Positions 1-8,105 of a stretch of 64,000 bases of DNA are shown in pieces. A model generated the notes under the pieces. The model worked only from the letters and a program-made list of their open reading frames with translations. It was not told the origin of the DNA and did no database searches. Every line of letters starts with the position of its first letter. The stretch's first letter is position 1. Source of the stretch: Solirubrum puertoriconensis (GTDB lineage: Bacteria; Bacteroidota; Bacteroidia; Cytophagales; Hymenobacteraceae); contig NZ_LNAL01000007.1 of the NCBI RefSeq assembly GCF_001483135.1, positions 124,001 through 188,000 of the forward strand. Reading direction: 5' to 3'. A program made the position numbers and the translations under genes.

Positions 1-889
1 GACTAACTCCCTTGATGCGGCCGCTAGTACCCGTGCCAGCAGAGGCTAGGTTGGTAGTAGTGCCAGCTTCCGAAAGGCTAGCCAAGGCTTGGCCGGTTTT
101 CGGGCGAGCGGCGCGGCGCAGGCTCTTGCGCGTCAAGCCCAATTTGCGAGAGGCTGAGGCATTGGAGGCCGCGGCAAAGGTGTTGCTGCCGGCTCGGCTG
201 GTAGCAGTCCGGCTACCCAAGCTAGCTACGCTTTGCTCTTTGCCTAGGCGCCCGGTGCGGGTACGGGCAGCCGTGCTGGCAGTGGCCGCAGCCGCCGAGC
301 CCAAGATCTTAGCTCGCGCCGAGCGCGCAGTGCGGCGGCTGCCTTTGCCGGCCGTAGCTGCAGCGTATTCGGAGGGAGCCGCTGCGGGCGCCAGGCCGTT
401 GCTGACTTCCGGGGCACCTAGGGCGTTGCGCTTGCGTGCCGACGCCGAGGTATTGCTTGCATAAGTACCAGTGGCTGGGTTGGCAACTGCTCCTTCCGGA
501 GTGGCTTGTGCAGCATTGGTTTCCGCATCAACAACCCCGGCGTTGTTGCTACCCGCGGAGCCAGGGTTGCCGGGCTGCTCGTTCGGTACTATGCCAGCTT
601 GGCCAGCTTGCCCGCTGCCATTGGCAGCGCGAGCGGCAACCGGCTGCGCAGAGCCAGCAGCACTTTTGCCGAAGGGCAGGTTGAAGCGGTGAAAGCCACC
701 TAGGAGCGCCACGCCAAGCAGCAGAATGGCAGCCGCGGTGCTGAGGTAAAAAAACAGGCGGCGGTCTTTCTTCTGCTGGGGCAGGCGGCTCTGGATACCT
801 GCCCAAGCATCACTGGGTGGTTCGGCACCAAAGTCGTGGAGCTTATCGTGCAGCTCCCGAAAAAAATCTTGCTGATCGTGCTCAGTCAT
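1..889 (-). CDS. Putative sigma-factor partner, single-pass membrane protein (partial, C-terminus beyond window)
   Basis: An open frame on the minus strand runs from ATG at 889 off the left edge (about 296 codons visible). It starts 5 bases after the stop of the ECF sigma gene, so the two are almost certainly cotranscribed. The first ~50 residues are polar and would be cytoplasmic. Residues ~47-66 form one membrane segment (FFYLSTAAAILLLGVALLGG). The rest is a long Ala/Ser/Thr/Arg/Gly-rich, probably disordered stretch. In Bacteroidota, ECF sigma genes are often followed by membrane proteins of this layout, some ending in an outer-membrane beta-barrel, which would lie outside the window. An anti-sigma role is inferred from position only; I see no known anti-sigma motif. 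Confidence 0.7.
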   Translation of the reverse strand, partial: MTEHDQQDFFRELHDKLHDFGAEPPSDAWAGIQSRLPQQKKDRRLFFYLSTAAAILLLGVALLGGFHRFNLPFGKSAAGSAQPVAARAANGSGQAGQAGIVPNEQPGNPGSAGSNNAGVVDAETNAAQATPEGAVANPATGTYASNTSASARKRNALGAPEVSNGLAPAAAPSEYAAATAGKGSRRTARSARAKILGSAAAATASTAARTRTGRLGKEQSVASLGSRTATSRAGSNTFAAASNASASRKLGLTRKSLRRAARPKTGQALASLSEAGTTTNLASAGTGTSGRIKGVS

Positions 890-894
890 GGCAA

Positions 895-1434
895 TTAGGC
901 GATTTTGTTGGAGGCCACCAGTCGTTCTTCGAGTAAGTGGCGGGCGCGGGATAACTGAGATTTGCTGGTGCCCTCGGAGATGCCCAGCAACTCCGCGATT
1001 TCGGCGTGCGAGTAGCCTTCCACGGCGTAGAGGTTCAGCACGGTGCGGTAGCCCAGGGGCAACGTCTGCATCAGGCTAAGCACCTCGTGCGCCGAAAGCT
1101 GCTCGAGCGGGGTGCCGTCGGGGTGGGCTTGGTCGGCCGCTTCCTCGCAGTCGACGTGCGGGCCGCGCTGCTTGCGTTGGTGGTAAGCGTTGATGGCGGT
1201 GGTAACGGCAATGCGGCGCGCCCAGGCTTCAAAGGGGCCTTGCCCGGCGTACTGGTGCAGGTTGCTGAAGATTTTGACGAAGGCGTTTTGCAGTGCGTCT
1301 TCGGCTTCGGCGCGGGTGGGGCTGTAGCGCAGGCACACGCCCATCAGCCGGTAGGCCAAGTGGTCGTACAACTGCCGTTGGGCCGCCGGGTGGTTGCGGC
1401 GACACCCGGCTAAAATCTCTTCGATTGGCGGCAT
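895..1434 (-). CDS. ECF-type RNA polymerase sigma factor
   Basis: A 179-residue sigma-70 family protein of ECF size with only regions 2 and 4. Region 2 lies around residues 25-90 (RAEAEDALQNAFVKIF core) and region 4 around 120-170, with a helix-turn-helix reading YSHAEIAELLGISEGTSKSQ. The ATG at 1434 is preferred because the longer frame upstream (to 1749) lacks family similarity and overlaps the divergent transporter gene. It directs core polymerase to a small set of promoters. The next gene begins 5 bases downstream and is its likely membrane regulator. The regulated stress or signal cannot be read from the sequence. Confidence 0.9.
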   Translation of the reverse strand: MPPIEEILAGCRRNHPAAQRQLYDHLAYRLMGVCLRYSPTRAEAEDALQNAFVKIFSNLHQYAGQGPFEAWARRIAVTTAINAYHQRKQRGPHVDCEEAADQAHPDGTPLEQLSAHEVLSLMQTLPLGYRTVLNLYAVEGYSHAEIAELLGISEGTSKSQLSRARHLLEERLVASNKIA

Positions 1435-1678
1435 ACAGTACTTATAGAGCAGGGTAGCAAAGCTGATATTCCGGAATATGACAACCTTCTGCACGCTTGA
1501 CCGGGCACCTGTTTGCGCGGTTGCACGGCTCCTGAAATAATTATTCAAACCTTCGAATGAAGCTATAAAGCACCGATTTATCAGTATGAATTGTCGGGCT
1601 TTGGGCACGCAGCAAGCGCGCCGCGAGAAATGTGGTAGCCAAGCCACGCCTCGGCTTGTCGCCGTACCTTCGCCCTGT

Positions 1679-2578
1679 ATGAATCCGCGTCTGCTGCTGG
1701 TAATCGGCATTGTTTGCATCTCGCTTTCGCCGATCTTCGTGAAGGGCATGCCGGTGCCGGGGCTTACCTCAGCCTTCTACCGCATCGTGGTGGCGTGGGC
1801 AGTGCTGGCGCTGTATGTGCTCCTCGCCCGCAAGCTCAAGCCCATCAGCCGCAAGGACTTGCTTATTTCCCTGCTCGGCGGCTTAGTATTCGCCTCCGAT
1901 ATTGCTGTTTGGAACATCTCCATCAGGCTGTCGTCGGCTACGGTAGCAACGCTGCTGGCCAACCTCGCGCCCGTGTGGGTGGGCTTGGGCAGTGTGTTGT
2001 TCCTGAAGGCGCGACCCGGCGTTTCGTTCTGGAGCGGCACCTTGGTTGCCCTGTGCGGCATGGGGCTGCTGGCCGGGCTGCCCGCGCTGCTGGCATTGCA
2101 GTTTGACCTAGGTTTTCTGCTGGCCGTGCTTTCCAGCGTCTTCTATGGCATCTACATCCTGCTGACCAAAGACGTACTGCGGCGCATCGATACGCTCACG
2201 TTCATGTTCTGGAACATGCTGGCTGCCAGTATATTCTTGCTGCTGCTTTGCCTGAGGTATCAAGAGCCGCTGTGGCATTTCGCTTCCGAAACTTGGTTGG
2301 GTTTATTGGGCCTAGGCTTGGTGTGCCAGCTGATCGGGTGGCTTACCATCAACCGATCAATTCAGCACCTCGAGCCCACCAAAGTGTCGTTGAGCCTGCT
2401 AAGCCAGGCGTTTGTAACGGGGCTGATGGCTCGGGTATTTCTGGGCGAACAAGTTACAGGCACCACCATTGTAGGCGGATGCATTGTATTGCTCGGCATA
2501 GCCATTACCTACATCAGGCCCACGTCACCTGGGCGGTGGCGCCTGCCGAGGGAAGCTCCCAAGGCACCCCATCCCTGA
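1679..2578 (+). CDS. EamA/DMT-family transporter
   Basis: A 299-residue inner-membrane protein with about ten predicted helices arranged as two EamA repeats, the usual size of drug/metabolite exporters. The N-terminus begins MNPRLLLVIGIVCISLSPIF, and the second repeat begins around residue 145. Start ATG 1679 is chosen because the 31 extra residues in the longer frame are not hydrophobic and read through non-conserved sequence. The gene diverges from the sigma factor and stands alone before phzF. The substrate is unknown; members of this family move amino acids, nucleotide derivatives or drugs. Confidence 0.88.
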   Translation: MNPRLLLVIGIVCISLSPIFVKGMPVPGLTSAFYRIVVAWAVLALYVLLARKLKPISRKDLLISLLGGLVFASDIAVWNISIRLSSATVATLLANLAPVWVGLGSVLFLKARPGVSFWSGTLVALCGMGLLAGLPALLALQFDLGFLLAVLSSVFYGIYILLTKDVLRRIDTLTFMFWNMLAASIFLLLLCLRYQEPLWHFASETWLGLLGLGLVCQLIGWLTINRSIQHLEPTKVSLSLLSQAFVTGLMARVFLGEQVTGTTIVGGCIVLLGIAITYIRPTSPGRWRLPREAPKAPHP

Positions 2579-2734
2579 TCGGGCGCCGGAAGAGCTGTAC
2601 GAATAGGCGGAATTTTGGCGGAAAGCAGAGGAAATAGTTGCCAGCGAATGGGTTAGCCACAAACGCCTGCTATGGGCTGCAACTATGATAAGCCGGGTGC
2701 TACATTAGCCCCGCTTAACCTGCCTTTCCCGCTC

Positions 2735-3535
2735 ATGACGCTCCCCATCTACCAGGTCGACGCCTTTACCGATAAAGTATTTGCTGGCAACCCCGCCGCC
2801 GTGTGCCCGCTGCAAGAGTGGTTGTCCGCCGAAACCATGCAGGCCATTGCCGCCGAAAATAACCTCGCCGAAACCGCCTTTTTCGTGCCGCGCGCCGGCA
2901 CTGAGGCCGAGTACGAGCTGCGCTGGTTTACGCCCGCCGTGGAAGTAGCGCTGTGCGGCCATGCCACCCTGGCCACGGCCCACGTGTTGTTTCGGCACCT
3001 AGGTGCCACGGCCGAGGAGCTTACCTTCCACTCAAAGAGCGGCCCCTTGCGCGTGCGCCAACAGCCCAACGGCCAGCTCACCCTCGACTTTCCGGCCCAG
3101 CCGCCGCAGCACCTGGAGCACCACCCCGACGGTTTGCTCGACGGCCTGCGCGCCACGCCCCTGAGCATCCACGCCGGCCCCGACCTGATTGCTGTATTCG
3201 ATTCCGAAGCCGAGGTGCGTGCCCTGCGCCCCAGCATGACGCACCTGGCCAAAGTGGAGTACCGCGGCGTAATCGCCACCGCTCCCGGCTCCAACGGCGT
3301 CGATTTCGTATCGCGGTGGTTTGGCCCCCGCGTTGGCGTGCCCGAAGACCCCGTTACCGGTTCGGGCCACACGCAGCTGGTGCCGTATTGGGCCGAGCGC
3401 CTGGGCAAAACCACCTTCCACGCCCGGCAAGTGTCGCCCCGTAGCGGCGACCTGTGGTGCGAGCTGCGCGGCGACCGAGTGCTGATGAGCGGCTACGCCG
3501 TTACCTACCTGCGCGGCGAGATTGATTTTAGCTAG
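2735..3535 (+). CDS. PhzF-family isomerase/epimerase-like protein
   Basis: A 266-residue member of the PhzF fold, related to diaminopimelate epimerase. The catalytic glutamate motif NNLAETAFF places Glu at residue 46, matching Glu45 of PhzF. The glycine-rich substrate loops CGHATLATAH (around 74-83) and DPVTGSGH (205-212) are intact. ATG 2735 gives the normal N-terminus (YQVDAF) and skips an unrelated 21-residue extension. Its stop is 1 base before the next gene, so it probably heads the five-gene run to 5807. PhzF-like proteins outside phenazine operons are of unknown substrate, and no phenazine genes are visible here. Confidence 0.9.
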   Translation: MTLPIYQVDAFTDKVFAGNPAAVCPLQEWLSAETMQAIAAENNLAETAFFVPRAGTEAEYELRWFTPAVEVALCGHATLATAHVLFRHLGATAEELTFHSKSGPLRVRQQPNGQLTLDFPAQPPQHLEHHPDGLLDGLRATPLSIHAGPDLIAVFDSEAEVRALRPSMTHLAKVEYRGVIATAPGSNGVDFVSRWFGPRVGVPEDPVTGSGHTQLVPYWAERLGKTTFHARQVSPRSGDLWCELRGDRVLMSGYAVTYLRGEIDFS

Positions 3536-3536
3536 G

Positions 3537-3938
3537 ATGTCGACGGCAGCTATTCGGCAAGTGCATACAGCCCTGACCTGGGGCCTGGCTGCGGTATGGC
3601 TCATCAACGGCTTGGTATGCAAAGTGCTACTGCTGGTGCCGCGGCACCAGCAGATAGTGGGGCGAATACTGGACGACGAATACGCCGCGCCGCTCACGCG
3701 CGCCATTGGGGTGGCCGAAGTAGGCATGGCCCTGTGGGTGCTAAGCGGCATTAAGCTGCGTTGGTGCGTGGCGCTGCAGATGATTTTGGTAACGAGCATG
3801 AACGTGCTGGAGTACGGTCTTGCCCTAGATCTACTGCTTTGGCACCAGCTCAATGCGCTGTTCGCTGGCTTGTTTGTACTGCTGCTTTGGTACTACGGCT
3901 TTGTGCTGACACCCGCACGCCAGCAGCTAGCCCAATAA
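3537..3938 (+). CDS. DoxX-like small membrane protein
   Basis: A 133-residue integral membrane protein with four hydrophobic segments, resembling the DoxX-like family. The first helix contains LTWGLAAVWLINGLVCKVL, and the central part has the pattern RAIGVAEVGMALWVLSGI typical of the family. ATG 3537 starts 1 base after the phzF stop, and the next gene starts 3 bases after this stop. This tight packing points to one transcript with phzF, DUF2071, the methyltransferase and the last membrane gene. DoxX-like proteins lack a settled function; some are linked to redox or quinone chemistry. Confidence 0.8.
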   Translation: MSTAAIRQVHTALTWGLAAVWLINGLVCKVLLLVPRHQQIVGRILDDEYAAPLTRAIGVAEVGMALWVLSGIKLRWCVALQMILVTSMNVLEYGLALDLLLWHQLNALFAGLFVLLLWYYGFVLTPARQQLAQ

Positions 3939-3941
3939 CCT

Positions 3942-4676
3942 ATGCAGTGGCTAAAGCATCATCCGTTTGCCGTGGAGGCGGTGCTCGCTCGCACAACGGT
4001 CCTCACTTATGCCGTACCCGCGCCCGAGCTGCAGCGCTTGCTGCCACCATGCCTTACCCTCGATAACCTAGGGCAGTGCGGTTTTGTGGCTGTGGCAATG
4101 GTGCAAACCAATTCGCTGCGGCCGAAGGGCTTGCCGGCGTGGCTAGGGCAGAGCTTCTTCCTGATTGGTTACCGCATATTTGTTCGCTACACCTCCGCGG
4201 CTAGTAAGCGTTTACGCGGCTTGTACATTTTGAAGTCAGAAACCGATAAGCGGCAGATGGCCTTGCTCGGCGACGTGTTCACGAGCTACCGATACAGCAC
4301 CATCGATATTCAGGAGCAAACCACCAGTGCAGGGCAACTGATTACCTCTGCTCAAGCCAACCTGCATATTGAAACTGCTACTGAGTTTGACGGTCCGGAC
4401 CTACCAGGCAGTTCGCCATTCACCAGCTGGGCCCAAGCCAGGCGTTTTGCGGGGCCGTTGCCTTTCACGTTTTCCTACCACCCGACGCAGCAACAGGTAG
4501 TAATTGTGCAAGGCCTACGCGAAGAGTGGAAACCGCAACCGGTAGCCGTACGGGCCGCGCGCATCGGCTTTCTCGAAGAGCTTGGGTTTTCGGAGTTGCG
4601 GTTGGCCAGCGCCTTCACCATGTCCGATATTCCATACGAGTGGCAAAAGGGCCGCGCCGAGCTATGGAAAGCATAA
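3942..4676 (+). CDS. DUF2071 (YqjF-like) domain protein
   Basis: A 244-residue protein resembling DUF2071/YqjF proteins, which have an acetoacetate-decarboxylase-like fold. The N-terminal pattern of a hydrophobic strand followed by VPAPELQRLLPPCL and the later LRGLYILKSETDKRQM block fit that family. No signal peptide or membrane segment is seen, so it should be cytoplasmic. It overlaps the methyltransferase gene by 13 bases (4664-4676), implying translational coupling. No activity is established for the family. Its place between a DoxX-like gene and a membrane-bound methyltransferase suggests a shared lipid or small-molecule pathway, which is inference. Confidence 0.75.
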   Translation: MQWLKHHPFAVEAVLARTTVLTYAVPAPELQRLLPPCLTLDNLGQCGFVAVAMVQTNSLRPKGLPAWLGQSFFLIGYRIFVRYTSAASKRLRGLYILKSETDKRQMALLGDVFTSYRYSTIDIQEQTTSAGQLITSAQANLHIETATEFDGPDLPGSSPFTSWAQARRFAGPLPFTFSYHPTQQQVVIVQGLREEWKPQPVAVRAARIGFLEELGFSELRLASAFTMSDIPYEWQKGRAELWKA

Positions 4677-5428
4677 GGCAACCGCTGCAAGGTGTGCGCA
4701 ACATCCTGCGCTTCAACTGGCATTTCTACGCAATTGCGGGAGTAGGAGTGGGCTTGCTGTTGGCGCTGAGTTTCTTAGCTGATACATTCCTAGGTGCTTA
4801 CCTAGGGCTAGTGGCCTTGGCAGTAGGGTGGGTAGTGGTGGTTTCGCTGGTGGTGTCGGCCTACGTGTACGATTTCTCGCCGCTGTACCGGCTGCGTTGG
4901 CTCACAGAATTAAACCTTGCCAGCCAACCGGTGGTAGCGAACATTCACGCCGGTTTCGACGAATCGAGTGCTTTGTTGCAGCAGCGGCTCAACCCAGCCA
5001 AGCTCTGGGTGTTCGATTTTTACAACCCCAACGCGCACACGGAGGTGGCGATTAAACGGGCGCGGCAAAAGTATCCAGCATACGCGGGTACGCAGGCCGT
5101 TGGAACCACCTACCTGCCGCTGCCCGACAACACTGCCGAATTGGTAGTGCTTATGCTCGCCGCGCACGAAATTAGAAACGAGCAGGAGCGCACCGCTTTC
5201 TTCTCGGAAGTGCGACGCATCACCGCTCCGGGCGGTAAGGTTGTGGTGATAGAGCACCTGCGTGATGCTGCCAACCTGCTGGCGTACAACCTAGGTGCGT
5301 TTCACTTTTACTCGCAAAAGGCGTGGTACCGCGTGTTTGGGGCGGCCAGCTGGCAGCACGTGCAAGAGCGAAAAATTACTCCCTTTGTTTCCGTTTTTAT
5401 CCTGACAAACAATGGAGCAGGGGCTTAA
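4664..5428 (+). CDS. Membrane-anchored class I SAM-dependent methyltransferase
   Basis: A 254-residue protein with two N-terminal membrane helices (about residues 22-70) followed by a Rossmann methyltransferase domain. The cofactor-binding strand reads LWVFDFYNP. The motif II region has LPLPDNTAELVVLMLAAHEI, and the post-motif region RRITAPGGKVVVIEHL matches the usual 'leader gives way to product' strand. ATG 4664 overlaps the upstream DUF2071 gene by 13 bases, and the 3' end overlaps the next gene by 17 bases. The membrane anchor suggests a lipid or quinone-like substrate; the actual substrate is not known. Confidence 0.8.
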   Translation: MESIRQPLQGVRNILRFNWHFYAIAGVGVGLLLALSFLADTFLGAYLGLVALAVGWVVVVSLVVSAYVYDFSPLYRLRWLTELNLASQPVVANIHAGFDESSALLQQRLNPAKLWVFDFYNPNAHTEVAIKRARQKYPAYAGTQAVGTTYLPLPDNTAELVVLMLAAHEIRNEQERTAFFSEVRRITAPGGKVVVIEHLRDAANLLAYNLGAFHFYSQKAWYRVFGAASWQHVQERKITPFVSVFILTNNGAGA

Positions 5429-5807
5429 AATAGCGGGCGGCCTGTTGGTGGTGCTGGCCATGGTACACGCGGGCTTTCCGCGCTATTTCAGGTGGACCAC
5501 GCAGTTTGCCAGCGTAAGCCTGATTAATCGGCAGATGATGTATATCCACACCTTATTCATCGCGTTGGTGCTTCTGCTGATGGGGCTGCTGTGCCTTACC
5601 AGCGCACCCGAGTTAACAGGCACCGCTTTCGGCCGCAAAATAGCGTTGGGGTGCGGCGTTTTTTGGTTGGTGCGGTTAGTGGTGCAGTTTGTCGGCTATT
5701 CGCCCAGCTTGTGGCGCGGCAAGCCGTTCGAAACGGCCGCGCACCTAGGGCTGACGATGCTTTGGATGTATTTATCAGCCGTGTTCCTGATGGCAGCGTG
5801 TGGATAA
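5412..5807 (+). CDS. Small four-helix membrane protein of unknown function
   Basis: A 131-residue hydrophobic protein with about four transmembrane segments: residues 5-20, 47-65, 78-95 and 110-128. I do not recognise a named family. It begins 17 bases inside the methyltransferase gene, so expression is probably coupled. Conserved-looking polar residues (HAGFPRYF near the N-terminus, the histidine in MMYIHTLF, and HLGLTMLW at the end) sit within or next to helices, as in small redox-membrane proteins, but this is only suggestive. It is the last gene of the phzF operon. Confidence 0.7.
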   Translation: MEQGLKIAGGLLVVLAMVHAGFPRYFRWTTQFASVSLINRQMMYIHTLFIALVLLLMGLLCLTSAPELTGTAFGRKIALGCGVFWLVRLVVQFVGYSPSLWRGKPFETAAHLGLTMLWMYLSAVFLMAACG

Positions 5808-5957
5808 TTTAAGATTTATAATACCGCAACGCCAGGTGGTTAAAGTATATATGAAACGGTATGTTTCAGCAACTTCTCACATATTCGGCCCCCGAAACAG
5901 CTGCTCGGCTTCGGCTGAAAGTTGCTGCGACGTATTCGTTCACCCATTTACTTGCTC

Positions 5958-6350
5958 ATGAAACAGCTTACCCGCGTACTGATTGGTAGTTTTTGCTTGG
6001 CCGCAGCAGCAGGTTGCGCCAAGGAAGACAACAGCAAGCCTACGGGCCCCAAAGAGTATCAGGTAGAATACCGCATCAGCTCGCCCAGCGCCACAACGGC
6101 CAACTTCGTGTTGTACGGCAACGAAACCGGTGGCAACACGCAACTGTCGAACGTGGCCTTGCCCGCTACTTATACGTTTAAGCGCACCATGAAGTACGGC
6201 GATGCCGTGAACGTGCTAGCCAACCTGAACACCAACTCCGCCACCGCCGAAATTACCACGGTTATCCTGCTGGATGGACAAGAAAAGAAGCGCGAAACCG
6301 GCCGCGGCAACAACGCGCAAGCCAATACGGTATTCGTGATTGGGCAGTAA
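5958..6350 (+). CDS. Small lipoprotein, unknown function
   Basis: A 130-residue protein with a signal peptide ending in the lipobox AAAGC, so it should be lipidated at Cys and membrane-anchored. The mature part contains strands and many Thr/Asn residues (NFVLYGNETGGNTQLSNV), suggesting a small beta-sandwich. ATG 5958 is chosen because it places the positive charges right before the hydrophobic core; the longer frame to 5922 does not. It is separated from the preceding operon by 150 bases of AT-rich sequence and followed by a hairpin terminator at 6369-6409. No family recognised. Confidence 0.75.
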   Translation: MKQLTRVLIGSFCLAAAAGCAKEDNSKPTGPKEYQVEYRISSPSATTANFVLYGNETGGNTQLSNVALPATYTFKRTMKYGDAVNVLANLNTNSATAEITTVILLDGQEKKRETGRGNNAQANTVFVIGQ

Positions 6351-6368
6351 GCCAAAGGTTATTCAAGC

Positions 6369-6409
6369 AAACAGCCCCGGCCCTAGGTTGCTAGGTGCCG
6401 GGGCTGTTT
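6369..6409. terminator. Bidirectional hairpin terminator between lipoprotein and ruvC
   Basis: A perfect 13-bp stem (AAACAGCCCCGGC with its complement) closes a 15-base loop that contains a CCTAGG. A-rich and T-rich flanks on either side suit termination in both directions between the two convergent genes. Confidence 0.75.
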
Positions 6410-6431
6410 GTTAAGATGAAACGTTGCAAAC

Positions 6432-7076
6432 CTAGGCCTTAGCCACCGGCTTCTTGCGGGCAACTACGGCTTTCTTGCCGGCTACCGGAGCGGCTACTTT
6501 ATTGGGGTTTTCAGCCAAAAACTTACCCCAGCTCTTGCCGCCGGCCTTTACGTTGTTGCCTTTTTGGTAGTGGTGGCACAGGGCCACAGCCAGGGCATCG
6601 GTAGCGTCGAGCAGCTTTGGCGCCTCTTCGATGGGCGGTAGCGTAAGCGTTTGGCGCAGCATGTGAGCAACTTGCTCCTTGCTGGCCGAGCCCGAACCCG
6701 TAACCGACTGCTTTACTTTGGTGGGGGCGTACTCCACAAACGGGATGTCGCGCGAGAGGCAGGCGGCAATGGCTACGCCCTGCGCCCGGCCCAGTTTGAG
6801 CATACTTTGCACGTTGGCGCCGTAAAAGGGAGCCTCGATGGCCAGCTCGTCGGGGAGGTACTCCTCAATGAGCTGAATCATCCGGTCGAAGATCTTCTTT
6901 AGTTTTACTGCGTGATTCGAGCCAAACGCCTTGAGATTGATGACGTCGTAGCGCAGCACCTGCACCCGCTGGCCGGTGACCTCAATCACGGCGTAGCCCA
7001 TAATCTGGGTGCCGGGGTCGATGCCCATAATGATCTTGGGCAGGTCGAGCGGAGCGGGGGAGGGGTAAGTAGCCAT
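6432..7076 (-). CDS. ruvC: Holliday junction resolvase RuvC
   Basis: A 214-residue RuvC endonuclease, which cuts Holliday junctions with RuvAB during recombination repair. The acidic catalytic residues are all present: Asp20 in GIDPGT, Glu81 in LAIEAPFYG, and Asp157/Asp160 in LLDATDALAVALCHH. The glycine- and lysine-rich region GSGSASKEQV (127-136) also fits. The core ends near residue 190. An Ala/Lys/Val-rich basic tail (PVAGKKAVVARKKPVAKA) follows and makes the protein longer than typical RuvC. It stands alone, divergent from the flippase-like gene. Confidence 0.95.
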   Translation of the reverse strand: MATYPSPAPLDLPKIIMGIDPGTQIMGYAVIEVTGQRVQVLRYDVINLKAFGSNHAVKLKKIFDRMIQLIEEYLPDELAIEAPFYGANVQSMLKLGRAQGVAIAACLSRDIPFVEYAPTKVKQSVTGSGSASKEQVAHMLRQTLTLPPIEEAPKLLDATDALAVALCHHYQKGNNVKAGGKSWGKFLAENPNKVAAPVAGKKAVVARKKPVAKA

Positions 7077-7139
7077 TCAGTACAAAGCTACACACATAAA
7101 CCCAGTGCCGGTTCCCGCCGGCGCAACCTTAAGCCGTGG

Positions 7140-8105
7140 GTGGTGCTTGGCAAGCTGGCCGTAACGGGCCTTACGCTGTGGCTGCTGTGGCAGTCGGTAG
7201 TGGCCGATGCGGCTACTTCGGCGGCATGGCGGGGCCTGATTACCGATGCGCAGCGCGGCCCTGCAGTAGCGGCCTTGCTGCTGGTGCCCCTCAACTGGGC
7301 GTTGGAAGCCTGGAAGTGGTGGCGCTTGGCTCAGCACCTCGAGCCCGTATCGTTTGCCCGCAGCTTTCGGGCGGTGCTGGTGGGGCTCACCCTAGGTTTT
7401 GTAACCCCCAACCGCGTAGGCGACTACGCCGGCCGCTTGCTCGAGCTGAAAAACCGCCGGCCCGAAGCCCTAGGTGCCGTGTTTCTGGGGCGCTATTGCC
7501 AGCTGATTATTACCCTACTGGCCGGTGCGGCGGGCGTGCTCTACTTTGTGGCGCGCTACATCGGCCATACGTACCCCTTGGTAGTAGGCGGACTGGCGCT
7601 TACGGCCGTGCTGGGCTCGGGCCTGCTGCTGTTGCCACTTTACCGCAGCCGCTACCTGCTCGAGGCTGTGCTGCAGTGGCGGCCCCTAGGTAGGTTTAGG
7701 CGCTACGTGGCCAACCTGCCGCACTACCCAGCTAGGGTGCTCAACGAGGTGCTGTTGGTTTCGGGGCTGCGCTACGCGGTGTTTACGGCGCAGTTTGGTT
7801 TGTTGCTTTGTGCCTATGGTGCGCAGGCACCCCTAGGCGCCGCGCTGGCCGCCATTGCCGGCACGTTTCTGCTGAAGTCGTTGGTGCCCTCGCTCAATGC
7901 CCTTACCGATGTAGGCGCCCGCGAGCTGTCGGCCACGCATCTGTTTGGCTTGCTCGGTTTGCCGGTGCTGCCCGTGCTCAGTGCCAGCCTGAGCCTGTGG
8001 GTGCTGAATATTGCCTTGCCAAGCGCTGCCGGCCTGCTGTTTGTGCTGCGCCTGAAAGTGCTGCGGCGCAACCGCAAACGGCGCAAGCACCTACGCGTGG
8101 TATGA
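7140..8105 (+). CDS. Lysylphosphatidylglycerol synthase/flippase-like membrane protein
   Basis: A protein of about 321 residues with around eight membrane helices, matching the flippase domain found in MprF and in many stand-alone Bacteroidota proteins. The conserved loop TLGFVTPNRVGDYAGR (near residue 80) is the family hallmark. The start is uncertain: no ATG exists near the expected position, so GTG 7140 is chosen, which places the first helix at the N-terminus. The only in-frame alternative is GTG 6912 inside ruvC. The 3' end overlaps the next gene (ATGA), a glycosyltransferase, suggesting a joint role in a cell-envelope glycolipid; the substrate is unknown. Confidence 0.8.
   Translation: MVLGKLAVTGLTLWLLWQSVVADAATSAAWRGLITDAQRGPAVAALLLVPLNWALEAWKWWRLAQHLEPVSFARSFRAVLVGLTLGFVTPNRVGDYAGRLLELKNRRPEALGAVFLGRYCQLIITLLAGAAGVLYFVARYIGHTYPLVVGGLALTAVLGSGLLLLPLYRSRYLLEAVLQWRPLGRFRRYVANLPHYPARVLNEVLLVSGLRYAVFTAQFGLLLCAYGAQAPLGAALAAIAGTFLLKSLVPSLNALTDVGARELSATHLFGLLGLPVLPVLSASLSLWVLNIALPSAAGLLFVLRLKVLRRNRKRRKHLRVV

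Noticed and set aside
12-703. Plus-strand frames opposite the sigma-linked membrane gene
   Set aside because: The minus strand gives an uninterrupted frame starting 5 bases after the sigma stop with a clear membrane helix; the plus frames are shadows.
1435-1749. N-terminal extension of the sigma factor to 1749
   Set aside because: The extra residues lack sigma-family similarity and run through the divergent promoter region and into the transporter gene.
2735-3535. Phenazine biosynthesis locus around the phzF gene
   Set aside because: No other phz genes are present; PhzF-fold proteins are widespread without phenazines.
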